Of a stretch of DNA of 64,000 nt, positions 8,439 to 16,194 are shown one piece after another (positions within the stretch are counted from its first letter, which is position 1; every line of letters starts with the position of its first letter). Source of the stretch: Bacillota bacterium (GTDB lineage: Bacteria; Bacillota; Clostridia; Oscillospirales; Ruminococcaceae); contig JAEZKF010000055.1 of assembly GCA_023415575.1 (NCBI GenBank), positions 55,133 through 119,132 on the forward strand, given 5' to 3'. The position numbers and the translations under genes are program-made. A model generated the notes under the pieces. It did no database searches. It saw nothing but the letters and a program-made list of their open reading frames with translations, and was not told where the DNA came from.

Positions 8439-8470
8439 AGGCGCTTTCCATCACAGCAAGGCGCCTTTAA
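8439..8470 (+). terminator. Terminator of sigK
   Basis: AGGCGC (8439-8444) pairs with GCGCCT (8461-8466) across a 16-nt loop, then TTT. Weaker than the GC-rich hairpin that follows. Confidence 0.55.
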
Positions 8471-8480
8471 AAAATGCAAA

Positions 8481-8505
8481 GCCGCCGGTAAAACCGGCGG
8501 CTTCT
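8481..8505. terminator. Bidirectional terminator between convergent genes
   Basis: Perfect 9-bp GC-rich stem GCCGCCGGT / ACCGGCGGC with a 3-nt loop. T-rich on the plus side (TTCTT) and on the minus side (TTTGCATTTTTT), fitting convergent sigK and the lipoprotein gene. Confidence 0.85.
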
Positions 8506-8540
8506 TGTATAGAATATTTGCGTAATTGATACTTTTAGGC

Positions 8541-9536
8541 TTAGGAACGCGCCTCGGCAAGACGCTCGTTAATAATCTTCTTCCATGCGGATGCGGTTCT
8601 GCTGCCCGATACAGGACTTCCAATCAGGTTGCCGTTTCGGTCGGCAAAGAAGGTGGTAGGCACGAAGGTGACGTTGCTCATAAAGGAGTTGCTGAGCATG
8701 GAGGAAGAGGGGATATACATCTTATAAGATGGATTTGTCTTATTGATAACACTCTTCACACCGTCTGTGTTACCGGGGCCGTCGAGCGCAACACCGATGA
8801 TGTTTACACCGCTGCTCTTGAGCTCCTTGTAAACCTTATCAATCTCGGGAATCTCGGAGATGCAGGGGTTGCAGTATGTTGCCCACACGTTAATCATGGT
8901 CAGGTCGTAGTTGTTGAGAATGCTCTGGTTTACAGTGTTTCCTGACATGTCGGTCATGGTAAAGGTACCGATGGTACCGACACTGCTCTGCTTGCTGCTG
9001 GAAGGCTTGCTGCTCGATGCTTTGGAGCTGGTAGAGGCTTTAGAACTGGTGGAGGCCTTAGAGCTGCTGGAGGAGGGCTTAGAACTGCTGGAAGCCTTAG
9101 AGCTGCTGGAGGAAGGCTTCGAGCTGCTGGAGGACTTGGAGCTAGATGCAGCACTCGATGCAGCGGAAGAAGCCGCGTTATTCTTTGAAGAGGAGGCGGC
9201 TACCTTAGAGGATGAAGCAATGTTCTTAGAATCGGAGGAGGTGCTGTTCTTTGCCTTAGCAGCGGACCCCGATGGCTTAACCGAAGAATCGGTCGATGCC
9301 TGCTCATCCTGTGTGGCTTGAGCTACATCTGCATCTGCCTGCTTGTCAGCGTCGGCCTGTGCGTCCTCATCAAACGCACTGTCCTCGGCATACTGTTCGT
9401 CATTTGCTACCTCTATCTCGGTAGAGAAGGTTTCGCTGCTCTCATCAGCCGGTGCATCGGAAGGGTCTGCCGCACATGCAGCTAGGAACACGCATGTAGT
9501 AACAACTGCAGTTAATATGGCAAATAGTCGTTTCAT
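8541..9536 (-). CDS. Thioredoxin-like (TlpA/ResA family) lipoprotein with long Ser/Ala/Lys linker
   Basis: A 331-residue exported lipoprotein: lipobox LAAC near residue 21, an acidic stretch, then roughly 100 residues of Ser/Ala/Lys/Pro low-complexity linker, and a C-terminal redoxin domain (last ~145 residues) with WATYCNPC, a CxxC thiol redox site, and the cis-Pro segment FVPTTFF. The linker probably spans the peptidoglycan. TlpA-like proteins reduce disulfides of surface proteins or cytochromes; the substrate is unknown. ATG 9536 is chosen because GAGG lies 7 bp upstream; ATG 9542 and TTG 9554 sit too close to that site. Confidence 0.85.
   Translation of the reverse strand: MKRLFAILTAVVTTCVFLAACAADPSDAPADESSETFSTEIEVANDEQYAEDSAFDEDAQADADKQADADVAQATQDEQASTDSSVKPSGSAAKAKNSTSSDSKNIASSSKVAASSSKNNAASSAASSAASSSKSSSSSKPSSSSSKASSSSKPSSSSSKASTSSKASTSSKASSSKPSSSKQSSVGTIGTFTMTDMSGNTVNQSILNNYDLTMINVWATYCNPCISEIPEIDKVYKELKSSGVNIIGVALDGPGNTDGVKSVINKTNPSYKMYIPSSSMLSNSFMSNVTFVPTTFFADRNGNLIGSPVSGSRTASAWKKIINERLAEARS
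9003..9165 (-). repeat. Ser-rich low-complexity repeat inside the lipoprotein gene
   Basis: On the minus strand, tandem imperfect units encode SSSKA, SSSKP and TSSKA. The repeat is prone to length change by slippage and may vary between strains. Confidence 0.8.
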
Positions 9537-9603
9537 ATTCATACCTCGATTCAAGATTATTGTTCGTTATGTCAACTAAACGTTTGTAACAAAGTCTCTA
9601 TTT

Positions 9604-9632
9604 ATTTTAACATGGGCAAATTTGTGATTCAA
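9604..9632 (-). promoter_or_regulatory. Promoter of the thioredoxin-like lipoprotein gene
   Basis: On the minus strand TTGAAT (9632-9627), 17-bp spacer, TAAAAT (9609-9604). It lies in the 423-bp AT-rich gap 9537-9959 between two divergent genes. The gap also holds a direct repeat TGTTAACCA at 9653-9661 and 9672-9680 of unknown meaning, and no gene that I can support. Confidence 0.65.
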
Positions 9633-9847
9633 TTCAACAATAATTCAAATTATGTTAACCAATGATTGGCTTGTTAACCATGTAGGCTGGTTTAAAACAA
9701 CACCATGTGTTTCTAACATAATACATGTATTACTGTAATGTAAGTAATTTCCATCATTTCTACAAACGGTCAGTACCAAGAAGTCATTTTCACTTGTGTC
9801 GTTCCAGTGATAAGCCAAAAATGTGCATATTGCGGCGCGTATCAATA

Positions 9848-9876
9848 TTGCGTCAAATCTACTCGGATGATATAAT
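9848..9876 (+). promoter_or_regulatory. Promoter of the MATE transporter gene
   Basis: TTGCGT (9848-9853), 17-bp spacer, TATAAT (9871-9876), about 84 bp before the MATE start. Confidence 0.65.
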
Positions 9877-9959
9877 ATACCTTTGTTATTCATTCGTCCG
9901 CGAGCAGCGGACATCTTTCCACATTTGACTGGTGGCACTTGCCGGAGGAAACTAATACT

Positions 9960-11309
9960 ATGAGGTTAATCAAAGAAAAGAGCTTTTACAAGACTATCGC
10001 AGCCATTGCACTCCCCATAGCATTACAGAACTTAATTGGATTTGGCGTAAATATGACCGACACCCTGATGATTGGCTCACTGGGGGAGGCCCCGCTGTCT
10101 GCGGTGGCACTTGCCAACCAGCCGTTTTTCATCCTAAACATCCTTACCTTTGGTATTTCAAGCGGCATTTCGGTGCTCACCGCACAATACTGGGGCAAGG
10201 GGGATGTCAAATCCATTAAGCGCATATTTGCTATTGCGCTTGATTTAGGCATCCTACTCTCCTTTATATTCTTCATTGGTGCCTTCTTCTTCCCGCGCGA
10301 GATTATGGGAATATATTCAAACGAAGAGCATATTATAGAACTTGGTGCGCAATATCTTCAAATCATGGCATTTGCCTACCTCTTTTACGGAGTTACGAAT
10401 ACATACCTATCCACCATCCGAAGCGTTGAGGTCGTAAAGATTCCGCTGCTGGTATACGGGGTTTCGTTTTTTTTCAACGTTATCGTAAACTACCTGCTTA
10501 TCTTTGGTAAGTTCGGCTTCCCCGAAATGGGCGTGCGAGGTGCAGCAATCGGCACCCTCGTTGCCCGCTTTACGGAGTTTGTTATTGTACTGGTGTTCAT
10601 GAGATTCTTTGAAAAGAAGGTACAGCTGCATTTTGCCGACCTTTTTAAGATCGATATGGTGCTGTTTGGGGACTATGTACGTCACGGCATGCCTGTGCTG
10701 TTTAATGAACTCTTGTGGTCGGTTGGTATGTCGGTACAGTCGATGATTATCGGCAGAATCGGTTCGGACTTTGTGGCCGCCAACAGCATTGTAGGTGTAT
10801 TGCAGCAGCTTACTACCATCGTCATTTTTGGTTTATCCAATGCAGGCGCAGTTGTCATCGGCAAGGCCGTAGGCACCGGAAAGAACGACCATGTGCGCGA
10901 GTGCGCGGACACAATGCTCGTGTTAAGCTTGGGTATTGGTGCGATTGGGGCAACAATCATGTATTTCTTGCGTGGTGTTGCCATCGATTTTTACAATGTA
11001 CCCGACACAACCAAGGCGATTGCAAACGGGCTGATGATCGTTGCGTCGGTCAATCTCTTCTTTGTCTCGGTTTGCTCCATCAACCTGGTCGGAACACTAC
11101 GCGGAGCTGGGGATACGAGATTTGTATTCTTTGCAGACACCATCCTGCTCTGGGTCTTGTCTGCGCCCTTGGGTATCCTGTCCGGCTGGGTGTTGGGCTG
11201 GCCCGCCTGGGCGGTGTTTATCTGCCTGCGTGTGGATGAACCCCTTAAGGCTCTGGCTATCGTTCTGCGTCTCAGAGGGCAAAAGTGGATTAACAATGTG
11301 ACAAGGTGA
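9960..11309 (+). CDS. MATE family efflux transporter
   Basis: A 449-residue, twelve-helix membrane protein of the multidrug and toxin extrusion (MATE) family. The N-terminal IALPIALQNLIGFGVNMTD and second-half MPVLFNELLWSVGMSVQSM repeats are the paired family signatures. MATE proteins export cationic drugs or metabolites using Na+ or H+; the substrate cannot be told from sequence. ATG 9960 is used because GGAGGAA lies 10 bp upstream; the upstream in-frame TTG 9939 has no ribosome site. It stands alone behind its own promoter. Confidence 0.9.
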   Translation: MRLIKEKSFYKTIAAIALPIALQNLIGFGVNMTDTLMIGSLGEAPLSAVALANQPFFILNILTFGISSGISVLTAQYWGKGDVKSIKRIFAIALDLGILLSFIFFIGAFFFPREIMGIYSNEEHIIELGAQYLQIMAFAYLFYGVTNTYLSTIRSVEVVKIPLLVYGVSFFFNVIVNYLLIFGKFGFPEMGVRGAAIGTLVARFTEFVIVLVFMRFFEKKVQLHFADLFKIDMVLFGDYVRHGMPVLFNELLWSVGMSVQSMIIGRIGSDFVAANSIVGVLQQLTTIVIFGLSNAGAVVIGKAVGTGKNDHVRECADTMLVLSLGIGAIGATIMYFLRGVAIDFYNVPDTTKAIANGLMIVASVNLFFVSVCSINLVGTLRGAGDTRFVFFADTILLWVLSAPLGILSGWVLGWPAWAVFICLRVDEPLKALAIVLRLRGQKWINNVTR

Positions 11310-11350
11310 ATAAAAAAATAAAAATTTACCCTCGATTTTCATAAAAAGTA

Positions 11351-11379
11351 TTGACAGGCATGGTGTTGAGAAGTAAAAT
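11351..11379 (+). promoter_or_regulatory. Promoter of the SigH-like sigma gene
   Basis: TTGACA (11351-11356), 17-bp spacer, TAAAAT (11374-11379), 38 bp before the start codon. Confidence 0.75.
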
Positions 11380-11417
11380 GTCAATAGGTTTGGGGTTTCG
11401 TTTAGGGAGATTGAGCC

Positions 11418-12044
11418 ATGACGGTACTTCAGTGCGGTGTATATACTAATTCGTATATTACAGCAGACACTCCCGATGAGGAACTCGTTACCGCTGCGCG
11501 TTCGGGCTGCGACGACAGCCTGACCGCCCTGCTTGCCAGATACCAGCCGCTTATAACACGTAAGGCCGTATCCTGCGAGCACTCGTTTATGGATCAGGAC
11601 GATTTGATTCAGGAAGGCATGATTGCGCTTTTGCGCGCAATCCGCTTTTACCAAAGCGGTAGAAGCGCTTCTTTTATTACATTTGCCGTAACCTGCATCA
11701 ACAACAGCATCCGCACGGCTCTACGGTCGGGCGAGCAATTCAAACACATGCCGATGCGCAACTATGTGTCTTTGGATGAAGACGAAGCACGCGCATATTT
11801 AAGCCGGCAAAGCTTTGCACTCAACGTATCTTCACCGGAAACCCTCGTGATTAAAAAGGAAGAATACGCGCTCATTCGGCAAAAAATACGCTCTCTTCTT
11901 TCGGGGCTCGAACGGGAAATACTGATGCTGTATTTGAAGGGTCTGACATATGAACAGATGGCTGCACGCCTTGGCGTTACCTGCAAATCAGTTGATAATG
12001 CCCTGCAGCGTGCCAGAAAAAAGCTAGGCGCCGTCATGCGGTAA
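11418..12044 (+). CDS. RNA polymerase sigma factor, SigH (Spo0H)-like
   Basis: A 208-residue sigma-70 family protein with regions 2 and 4 only. Region 2 shows DQDDLIQEGMIALLRAIRFY; region 4 shows LSGLEREILMLYLKGLTYEQ and KSVDNALQRARKKL, which closely follows the Spo0H pattern. SigH drives entry into sporulation in Bacillus. The N-terminus and middle are divergent, so it could be a SigH paralogue rather than the true orthologue. A GGGAGA site precedes ATG 11418. Confidence 0.75.
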   Translation: MTVLQCGVYTNSYITADTPDEELVTAARSGCDDSLTALLARYQPLITRKAVSCEHSFMDQDDLIQEGMIALLRAIRFYQSGRSASFITFAVTCINNSIRTALRSGEQFKHMPMRNYVSLDEDEARAYLSRQSFALNVSSPETLVIKKEEYALIRQKIRSLLSGLEREILMLYLKGLTYEQMAARLGVTCKSVDNALQRARKKLGAVMR

Positions 12045-12116
12045 GTTTACTTACTGTGCATATGTTGCTGCCGCTTCAAACGACTCGTGCTAAACCGCAA
12101 AGACGGTTTGCAATAT

Positions 12117-12182
12117 GCCCTGAGTAGCTCAACGGAAGAGCGTTGGTTTTCAAAGGTGTCGGTTCAAATCCGTCCGCGGGCG
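12117..12182 (+). pseudogene. tRNA-like sequence lacking the 3' half of the anticodon stem (probable tRNA remnant)
   Basis: The D-arm (TAGCTC, loop, GAGC at 12125-12141) and the T-loop with flanks (GGTTCAAATCC, 12161-12171) match tRNA consensus boxes. The total is about 66 nt instead of the usual 73 or more: after the anticodon-loop-like TTTCAAA there is no sequence to close the TTGGT stem. Only 4 of 7 acceptor pairs form and the T-stem has one mismatch. Read by position the anticodon would be TCA, or TTC if the loop shifts by one. It lies 33 bp upstream of the zinc-ribbon gene. Confidence 0.5.
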
Positions 12183-12215
12183 CAAATATTTATCCAAAAA
12201 AGCGAGGTAAATTTC

Positions 12216-12494
12216 ATGTTCGAAGACAAGACCTTAACCTGTAAGGAGTGCGGTGCAGAGTTTGTGTTTACTGCCGGCGAGCAGGAGTTTTATGCTGCTA
12301 AGGGCTTTGTAAATGAGCCCCAGCGCTGCAAGAGCTGCCGCGATGCCCGCAAGAACGCTTCCAAGCCCGAGAAAGAGATGTTTACTGCAACCTGCGCAAG
12401 CTGCGGGGCAGAGGCAAAGGTTCCTTTCAGACCGCGTGAGGACCGTCCTGTTTATTGCAGTGAGTGCTTTGCACGGATGAAGGAAGAAGGCTAA
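12216..12494 (+). CDS. Small zinc-ribbon protein with two CxxC pairs in each half
   Basis: A 92-residue soluble protein. The N-terminal half has TCKECGAEF and RCKSCRDARK, the C-terminal half has TCASCGAEAKVPF and YCSECF, i.e. two zinc ribbons. It resembles the probable zinc-binding domain family found in many clostridia and CxxC-rich proteins, whose role is not known. The frame is open from 12087, but ATG 12216 is preceded by GAGG at 8 bp and begins the conserved part. A terminator follows. Confidence 0.8.
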   Translation: MFEDKTLTCKECGAEFVFTAGEQEFYAAKGFVNEPQRCKSCRDARKNASKPEKEMFTATCASCGAEAKVPFRPREDRPVYCSECFARMKEEG

Positions 12495-12508
12495 TCAACA
12501 AGAGTATA

Positions 12509-12544
12509 AAAGGTGCTTCGGTTTATTCCGGGGCACCTTTTTGG
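12509..12544 (+). terminator. Terminator of the zinc-ribbon gene
   Basis: AAAGGTGC (12509-12516) pairs with GCACCTTT (12533-12540), with inner CGG/CCG pairing, followed by TTTTT. Confidence 0.8.
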
Positions 12545-12590
12545 GTTATATAGGTAGTTAAATTTGCTTATTTTAAATGTCTCTTATGAT

Positions 12591-12619
12591 TTGACAAACA
12601 GATAAAATACATATACAAT
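12591..12619 (+). promoter_or_regulatory. Promoter of rnpB
   Basis: TTGACA (12591-12596), 17-bp spacer, TACAAT (12614-12619). The predicted start near 12627 coincides with the 5' end of the RNase P RNA helix P1. Confidence 0.9.
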
Positions 12620-12626
12620 ACTATTT

Positions 12627-12989
12627 GCGAGTAAACCAGACTGTAGCGCATGTGTGCATATGGGCAATAGCCCGAACGCATATGTGTGAGGAAAGTCCGA
12701 GCTCCACAGGGCAAGGATAACGGCTAACGGCCGCCGGAGGCGACTCTAGGGAAAGTGCAACAGAGATATACCGCCATGCGTTTTTGCGCATGGTAAGGGT
12801 GGAAAGGCGAGGTAAGAGCTCACCGGCGCGCAGGCGACTGCGCGGCCCTGCAAACCCTATCCGGAGCAACACCGACATGGGAGCTAAGCTGGCCCGGCAT
12901 TCCCAGAAGGGTGGCTTGAGCCCTTGCGGCAACGCAGGGCCCAGACAGATTACAGTCAAATACAGAACTCGGCTTATAGGTTTAGTCGC
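12627..12989 (+). ncRNA. rnpB: RNase P RNA (bacterial class A-like)
   Basis: The universal P4 core GAGGAAAGTCCGAGCTCC is at about 12688-12705, and its 3' partner ACAGA...CGGCTTATAG lies near 12962-12979. The ends form helix P1: GCGAGTAAACC (12627-12637) with GGTTTAGTCGC (12979-12989), one mismatch. This ribozyme matures tRNA 5' ends. The length of about 363 nt fits. The 5' end is set by the promoter and P1, the 3' end by P1. Confidence 0.93.
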
Positions 12990-13030
12990 ATACAAAGGGA
13001 GTATGGTTTTTGGCCATGCTCCCTTTGTAT
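12990..13030 (+). terminator. Terminator of rnpB
   Basis: Perfect 12-bp stem ATACAAAGGGAG (12990-13001) / CTCCCTTTGTAT (13019-13030), with inner ATGG/CCAT. Confidence 0.8.
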
Positions 13031-13051
13031 ATTGTATTAACGACTGTGCTG

Positions 13052-13465
13052 TTATAACAGCTTCTTATTTGACTTTTTACTGCGAATCTCCTCGCATAGC
13101 GAATACCACCCGCAATCGCCGCACACCATGCATAACTGCCCAGCATCAAGGATGCGGTCTTCTGCAAGCCTTTGTAGGTGATACCATGGCAGCTCATCGC
13201 CTTCATGCAACCCGCAGAGGGAAAGACAGCTCGCATCATACCGTCTGACCTTGTGGTCTTGCTCGCATATGCCATCGATGTTATGCGGACACGCACGGCA
13301 GATACTGTCCGCCCCCAAAACCAGCCGTACAAAGGGGTTATCTTTGTCTAGTGTAGATATGACCTTTGTCATATTGGCAATAAAGCGGTCATCGTAGCCG
13401 TTGCCCACAAAATGGGCGATACACAAGAGGTGATGGGGCCGCAGTAAAACAACATCCTTACACAT
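13052..13465 (-). CDS. DUF1284 cysteine-rich protein
   Basis: A 137-residue protein opening VVLLRPHHLLCIAHFVGNGY, the hallmark of DUF1284, with cysteines in CRACPHNIDGICEQD and later LCMVCGDCGW that could bind a metal or iron-sulfur cluster. Function is unknown. Its start overlaps the end of bioY by 8 bp, so it is translated from the bioY message. Confidence 0.82.
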   Translation of the reverse strand: MCKDVVLLRPHHLLCIAHFVGNGYDDRFIANMTKVISTLDKDNPFVRLVLGADSICRACPHNIDGICEQDHKVRRYDASCLSLCGLHEGDELPWYHLQRLAEDRILDAGQLCMVCGDCGWYSLCEEIRSKKSNKKLL

Positions 13466-14000
13466 GGCGGGAAAGACGATTCACAAGCAGCGCCGCGCAG
13501 GCAATCTTGAGCGCATCTCCGATTAAAAAGGGAGCAACACACATACCAAGTGCGGCCAACAGTCCGGTGTTGGTGCTGACCATAAACCAGGCAGTACCCA
13601 TCACATAGCAAAGGAGCAGGCCCGCAGACATCGCCAGAATGTTGCCCCAGAAGCGCCGAGAAAGCCTTTTTGATATGAGTCCGGTTAAAAAGGCTGCCGC
13701 GATATAACCGATTATGTATCCGCCGGTCGGGCCAAGAATGATGCCGATGCCGCCCGAAAACTGCGCAAAAACCGGCAGCCCCACGGCGCCGAGTGCAACA
13801 TATACCGTCAGGCTGACCGCACCGTAAACAGGCCCCAGCAGGCCACCCGCCGCAAGCACGGAAAGCGTGGCAAGGTTAATGGGCACGGGCGTAAAGGGCA
13901 GGGGAATCGAAAGCTGGGACAACACCGCCGTTGCCGCTGCGAACAGGGCGCAAAGGATCATGCTTTTTGTTTGTGTCCTCGTCGTTGCGGAAGACTTCAT
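13458..14000 (-). CDS. bioY: Biotin ECF transporter substrate-binding subunit BioY
   Basis: A 180-residue membrane protein with six hydrophobic segments. The family signature region LSIPLPFTPVPINLATLSV followed by GPVYGAVSLTVYVALGAVGLP and GGIGIILGPTGGYIIGY is clear. BioY binds biotin and works with a shared EcfAAT energising module, which is not in this window. ATG 14000 is chosen over the longer open frame (from 14111) because an AAGGAAGG site lies upstream and the conserved part starts here. No biotin biosynthesis genes are nearby. Confidence 0.9.
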   Translation of the reverse strand: MKSSATTRTQTKSMILCALFAAATAVLSQLSIPLPFTPVPINLATLSVLAAGGLLGPVYGAVSLTVYVALGAVGLPVFAQFSGGIGIILGPTGGYIIGYIAAAFLTGLISKRLSRRFWGNILAMSAGLLLCYVMGTAWFMVSTNTGLLAALGMCVAPFLIGDALKIACAALLVNRLSRHV

Positions 14001-14037
14001 CGGCTTTGGTACCTTCCTTTCAATCGAAATAGACGTC

Positions 14038-14721
14038 TCAATTGATATAGCTCGACATGGCAAGCACAATCTTTGCCGAAACCCTTGCCGTCTGCTCAGC
14101 AAACTGGTCAAAGGTCATCTCGGCATCATCATCGGCATTATCGGATACCGTGCGAATTACCACAAAGGGTACATCGTTCATCGCGCAAGCGTGCGCAATA
14201 GACGCCCCCTCCATCTCTACGCAGTAGGCATCAGAGCCTTCGCGGATGCGGTTTTTCACCGCGCTGTCGGTGATGAATTGGTCGCCCGACACGATGTTTT
14301 TTACATAATAGTTTATACCGCCGAGCGACTCACAGGCCTTTTCGGCTGCTTCAATCAAACGCTTGTCCGCGGTAAAATGCTCGGTAAAGGGGTAGCGGTA
14401 GGTCAGAAAGCGCAGGGTAAAGTCGTGATAGGTCAGTGTGTCGGATATTACAACATCCCCTACATGCACGTTCTCCGAAAGCCCTCCCGCAATACCGGTG
14501 TTGATGATGCAGTCCACGACAAACCGGTCAATCATAATTTGTGCCGTGCAGGCGCTGTTCACCTTGCCGATGCCGCTGCAGGCGACCACAAGGCGGTTAT
14601 CACCATAATCGCCCACCACAAAGGTGTTGTGGGCGTACTCCTTCTTCTCACCGTGAGAAAGCGCCTCGGTTAGCAGAGCAACCTCGCTGTCCATTGCGCC
14701 GATAATACCGATTGTCTTCAT
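14038..14721 (-). CDS. mtnN: 5'-methylthioadenosine/S-adenosylhomocysteine nucleosidase
   Basis: A 227-residue MTAN of normal length. Motifs: IGIIGAMDSEVALL at the start with the catalytic Glu, NTGIAGGL (ribose site), VEMEGASIAHAC and VIRTVSDNADD carrying the catalytic Asp. It hydrolyses MTA and SAH to adenine plus the thioribose compounds, clearing by-products of SAM-dependent reactions. It ends 37 bp before the bioY start and is probably in the same transcript. Confidence 0.94.
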   Translation of the reverse strand: MKTIGIIGAMDSEVALLTEALSHGEKKEYAHNTFVVGDYGDNRLVVACSGIGKVNSACTAQIMIDRFVVDCIINTGIAGGLSENVHVGDVVISDTLTYHDFTLRFLTYRYPFTEHFTADKRLIEAAEKACESLGGINYYVKNIVSGDQFITDSAVKNRIREGSDAYCVEMEGASIAHACAMNDVPFVVIRTVSDNADDDAEMTFDQFAEQTARVSAKIVLAMSSYIN

Positions 14722-14749
14722 TGCCTTACCTCATTTCTATTAAAAGGGC

Positions 14750-15181
14750 TTACTTAAATAGCTTTTCCATCGGGATGTGTAGGCAGTATTCCTCATAGTA
14801 TTCTTCTCCGCACGCACGGTAACCAAGCGTTTCATAAAAGCCCCGCACGCGGGTCTGGGCACCTAGGATAATGCGGGAAGCATTAAGTTCAAGTGCCTTT
14901 TTCTCAAGCTCCTCCACGATGATACGCCCAAGCCCCATGCCGCGCAGGTGTTTCTTTACACAGATGCGCCCGATATGCCAGGTGCCGTTTTCCTCTTCAA
15001 ACAACCGGCCTGTTGCAATCGGGGTGTTGTCCTCGTCGTATATGACCATATGAAGAGCGACTTCATCGATGCTGTCAAACTCCTCCACAAACTTCTGCTC
15101 GTCTACAAAGATTTCGGTGCGCAGGGCTGCCGCGTCGCGGTATACCTCGTCGCGCTGGCCCCATTTTACACGGTAATTCAT
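14750..15181 (-). CDS. GNAT family N-acetyltransferase
   Basis: A 143-residue acetyltransferase from ATG 15181 (MNYRVKWGQRDEV). The acetyl-CoA motif A is visible as RICVKKHLRGMGLGRIIVEEL, then FYETLGYRACGEEYYEE as motif B. It resembles the small ElaA/YjcF-type GNATs; the substrate is unknown. It lies 28 bp upstream of mtnN on the same strand. Confidence 0.85.
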   Translation of the reverse strand: MNYRVKWGQRDEVYRDAAALRTEIFVDEQKFVEEFDSIDEVALHMVIYDEDNTPIATGRLFEEENGTWHIGRICVKKHLRGMGLGRIIVEELEKKALELNASRIILGAQTRVRGFYETLGYRACGEEYYEEYCLHIPMEKLFK

Positions 15182-15323
15182 ATATGCTCTTGCTCTCCCA
15201 TCATTTGCTGTTGTACAAGACTCGGTGTTAGCAACCACCATTATAGCGTATTTGAGAATACTCCGCAACGGACGGCAAGGAAATTTCAGGTTAGCCCCCT
15301 AGGCATAATGCTTTTTGCATAAT

Positions 15324-15359
15324 AAAAAAAGTCTTTTGCTGCTTAGCAGAAAAGACTTT
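15324..15359 (-). terminator. Terminator of bofA (minus strand)
   Basis: AAAGTCTTT (15328-15336) pairs with AAAGACTTT (15351-15359); read on the minus strand the stem is followed by a run of T from 15330 down to 15324. Confidence 0.82.
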
Positions 15360-15380
15360 GTAAGTTGCTTATTCCTTGTA

Positions 15381-15644
15381 TTATTTTATAAGCAGGTTTA
15401 AAACCAGCAGTAGGATTACCCCCGGCAGGCCCAGAATGATGGAGGTAGCTGCCGTATAGAGGTTCACGCTCATGACAATACCGGTATAGCCGGCGGTGTA
15501 GGTTACAAGCCATAGTCCTGCAAAGCCCATCACGGCGCAGAGCAGCCAGCCCTTAAAAGAAGCCTTGATTTTTCTGCCGCCCACAATCAGAATAATGCCG
15601 AGCAGGGCGACAAGCACTAGCCAGATAATCTGTGCCGCTGTCAT
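15381..15644 (-). CDS. bofA: BofA family inhibitor of pro-SigK processing
   Basis: An 87-residue, three-helix membrane protein. The C-terminal VNLYTAATSIILGLPGVILL matches the BofA signature (NLxTxxxSxILGxPG). In Bacillus BofA sits in the outer forespore membrane with SpoIVFA and holds the SpoIVFB protease inactive until the forespore signals. Pro-SigK is encoded in this same window. GAGGTG lies 8 bp before ATG. The upstream neighbour is a YaaL-like gene, as in Bacillus. Confidence 0.88.
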   Translation of the reverse strand: MTAAQIIWLVLVALLGIILIVGGRKIKASFKGWLLCAVMGFAGLWLVTYTAGYTGIVMSVNLYTAATSIILGLPGVILLLVLNLLIK

Positions 15645-15746
15645 TGTCTTTCACCTCATACTTATCCCCAAAACGTATAGTTTTGCGGGAATTCGTATTG
15701 TTATGCTGTCCGGTTTGCCTGCGAGCTTTGTTCGCTGCTTATCTCC

Positions 15747-15989
15747 TTATGCAATAAAATCCTCGCCGCGCGCTTGCTTTAGAACGCTGCTGTACCGCGC
15801 GGTGAGCGCCCGCATCTCGTAGATATACGCCTCGGTGAGATCAGGATCGCTGCACAGGTTAAATAGGTCTTCCACCTCGCGCATGCGCTGCGTTATCTTT
15901 ACAAGCTCCTCGGCGTGTTTTGCCTGATTGTTCTCAGGCTTGCGCTGTTTGATTGGCCAAAACGTCTTGGGCTGCATGGTATTGTCCAT
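15747..15989 (-). CDS. yaaL: YaaL-like DUF2508 protein
   Basis: An 80-residue soluble protein with ITQRMREVEDLFNLCSDPDL and the acidic/aromatic ...YIYEMRALTARYSSVLKQAR ending, matching the DUF2508 (YaaL) family. Function is unknown. In Bacillus yaaL lies between recR and bofA; here it still precedes bofA, but recR is 22 kb away, so the cluster has been split. A GAGAGG site precedes ATG 15989. Confidence 0.75.
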   Translation of the reverse strand: MDNTMQPKTFWPIKQRKPENNQAKHAEELVKITQRMREVEDLFNLCSDPDLTEAYIYEMRALTARYSSVLKQARGEDFIA

Positions 15990-16111
15990 ATGTTCCCGCC
16001 TCTCTATGCATTGTATGCTGAGAGTATGGACAGATATTCCAGGTGTTATACTACTTTAGGTAAAATACGGATAATACGCGCTATCCTGCCAGTTTCTTGT
16101 TCAAACTTTGA

Positions 16112-16140
16112 TTGAAAAAATCTACCCACCGTGGTATACT
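16112..16140 (+). promoter_or_regulatory. Promoter of ilvE
   Basis: TTGAAA (16112-16117), 17-bp spacer, TATACT (16135-16140), 54 bp before the GTG start. Confidence 0.8.
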
Positions 16141-16194
16141 ATGTTATATTTATTCATCGAAATGCTTTTTAGCTAGAGGAAGAAGGAGAAATTT

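Noticed and set aside
9003..9165. Repeated GCTGGAGG-like units as a possible CRISPR or satellite array
   Set aside because: The units code for a Ser-rich linker in frame; there are no spacers.
12087..12215. Upstream extension of the zinc-ribbon gene through the tRNA-like sequence
   Set aside because: The good ribosome site and conserved start are at 12216; the extension would translate the tRNA-like element.
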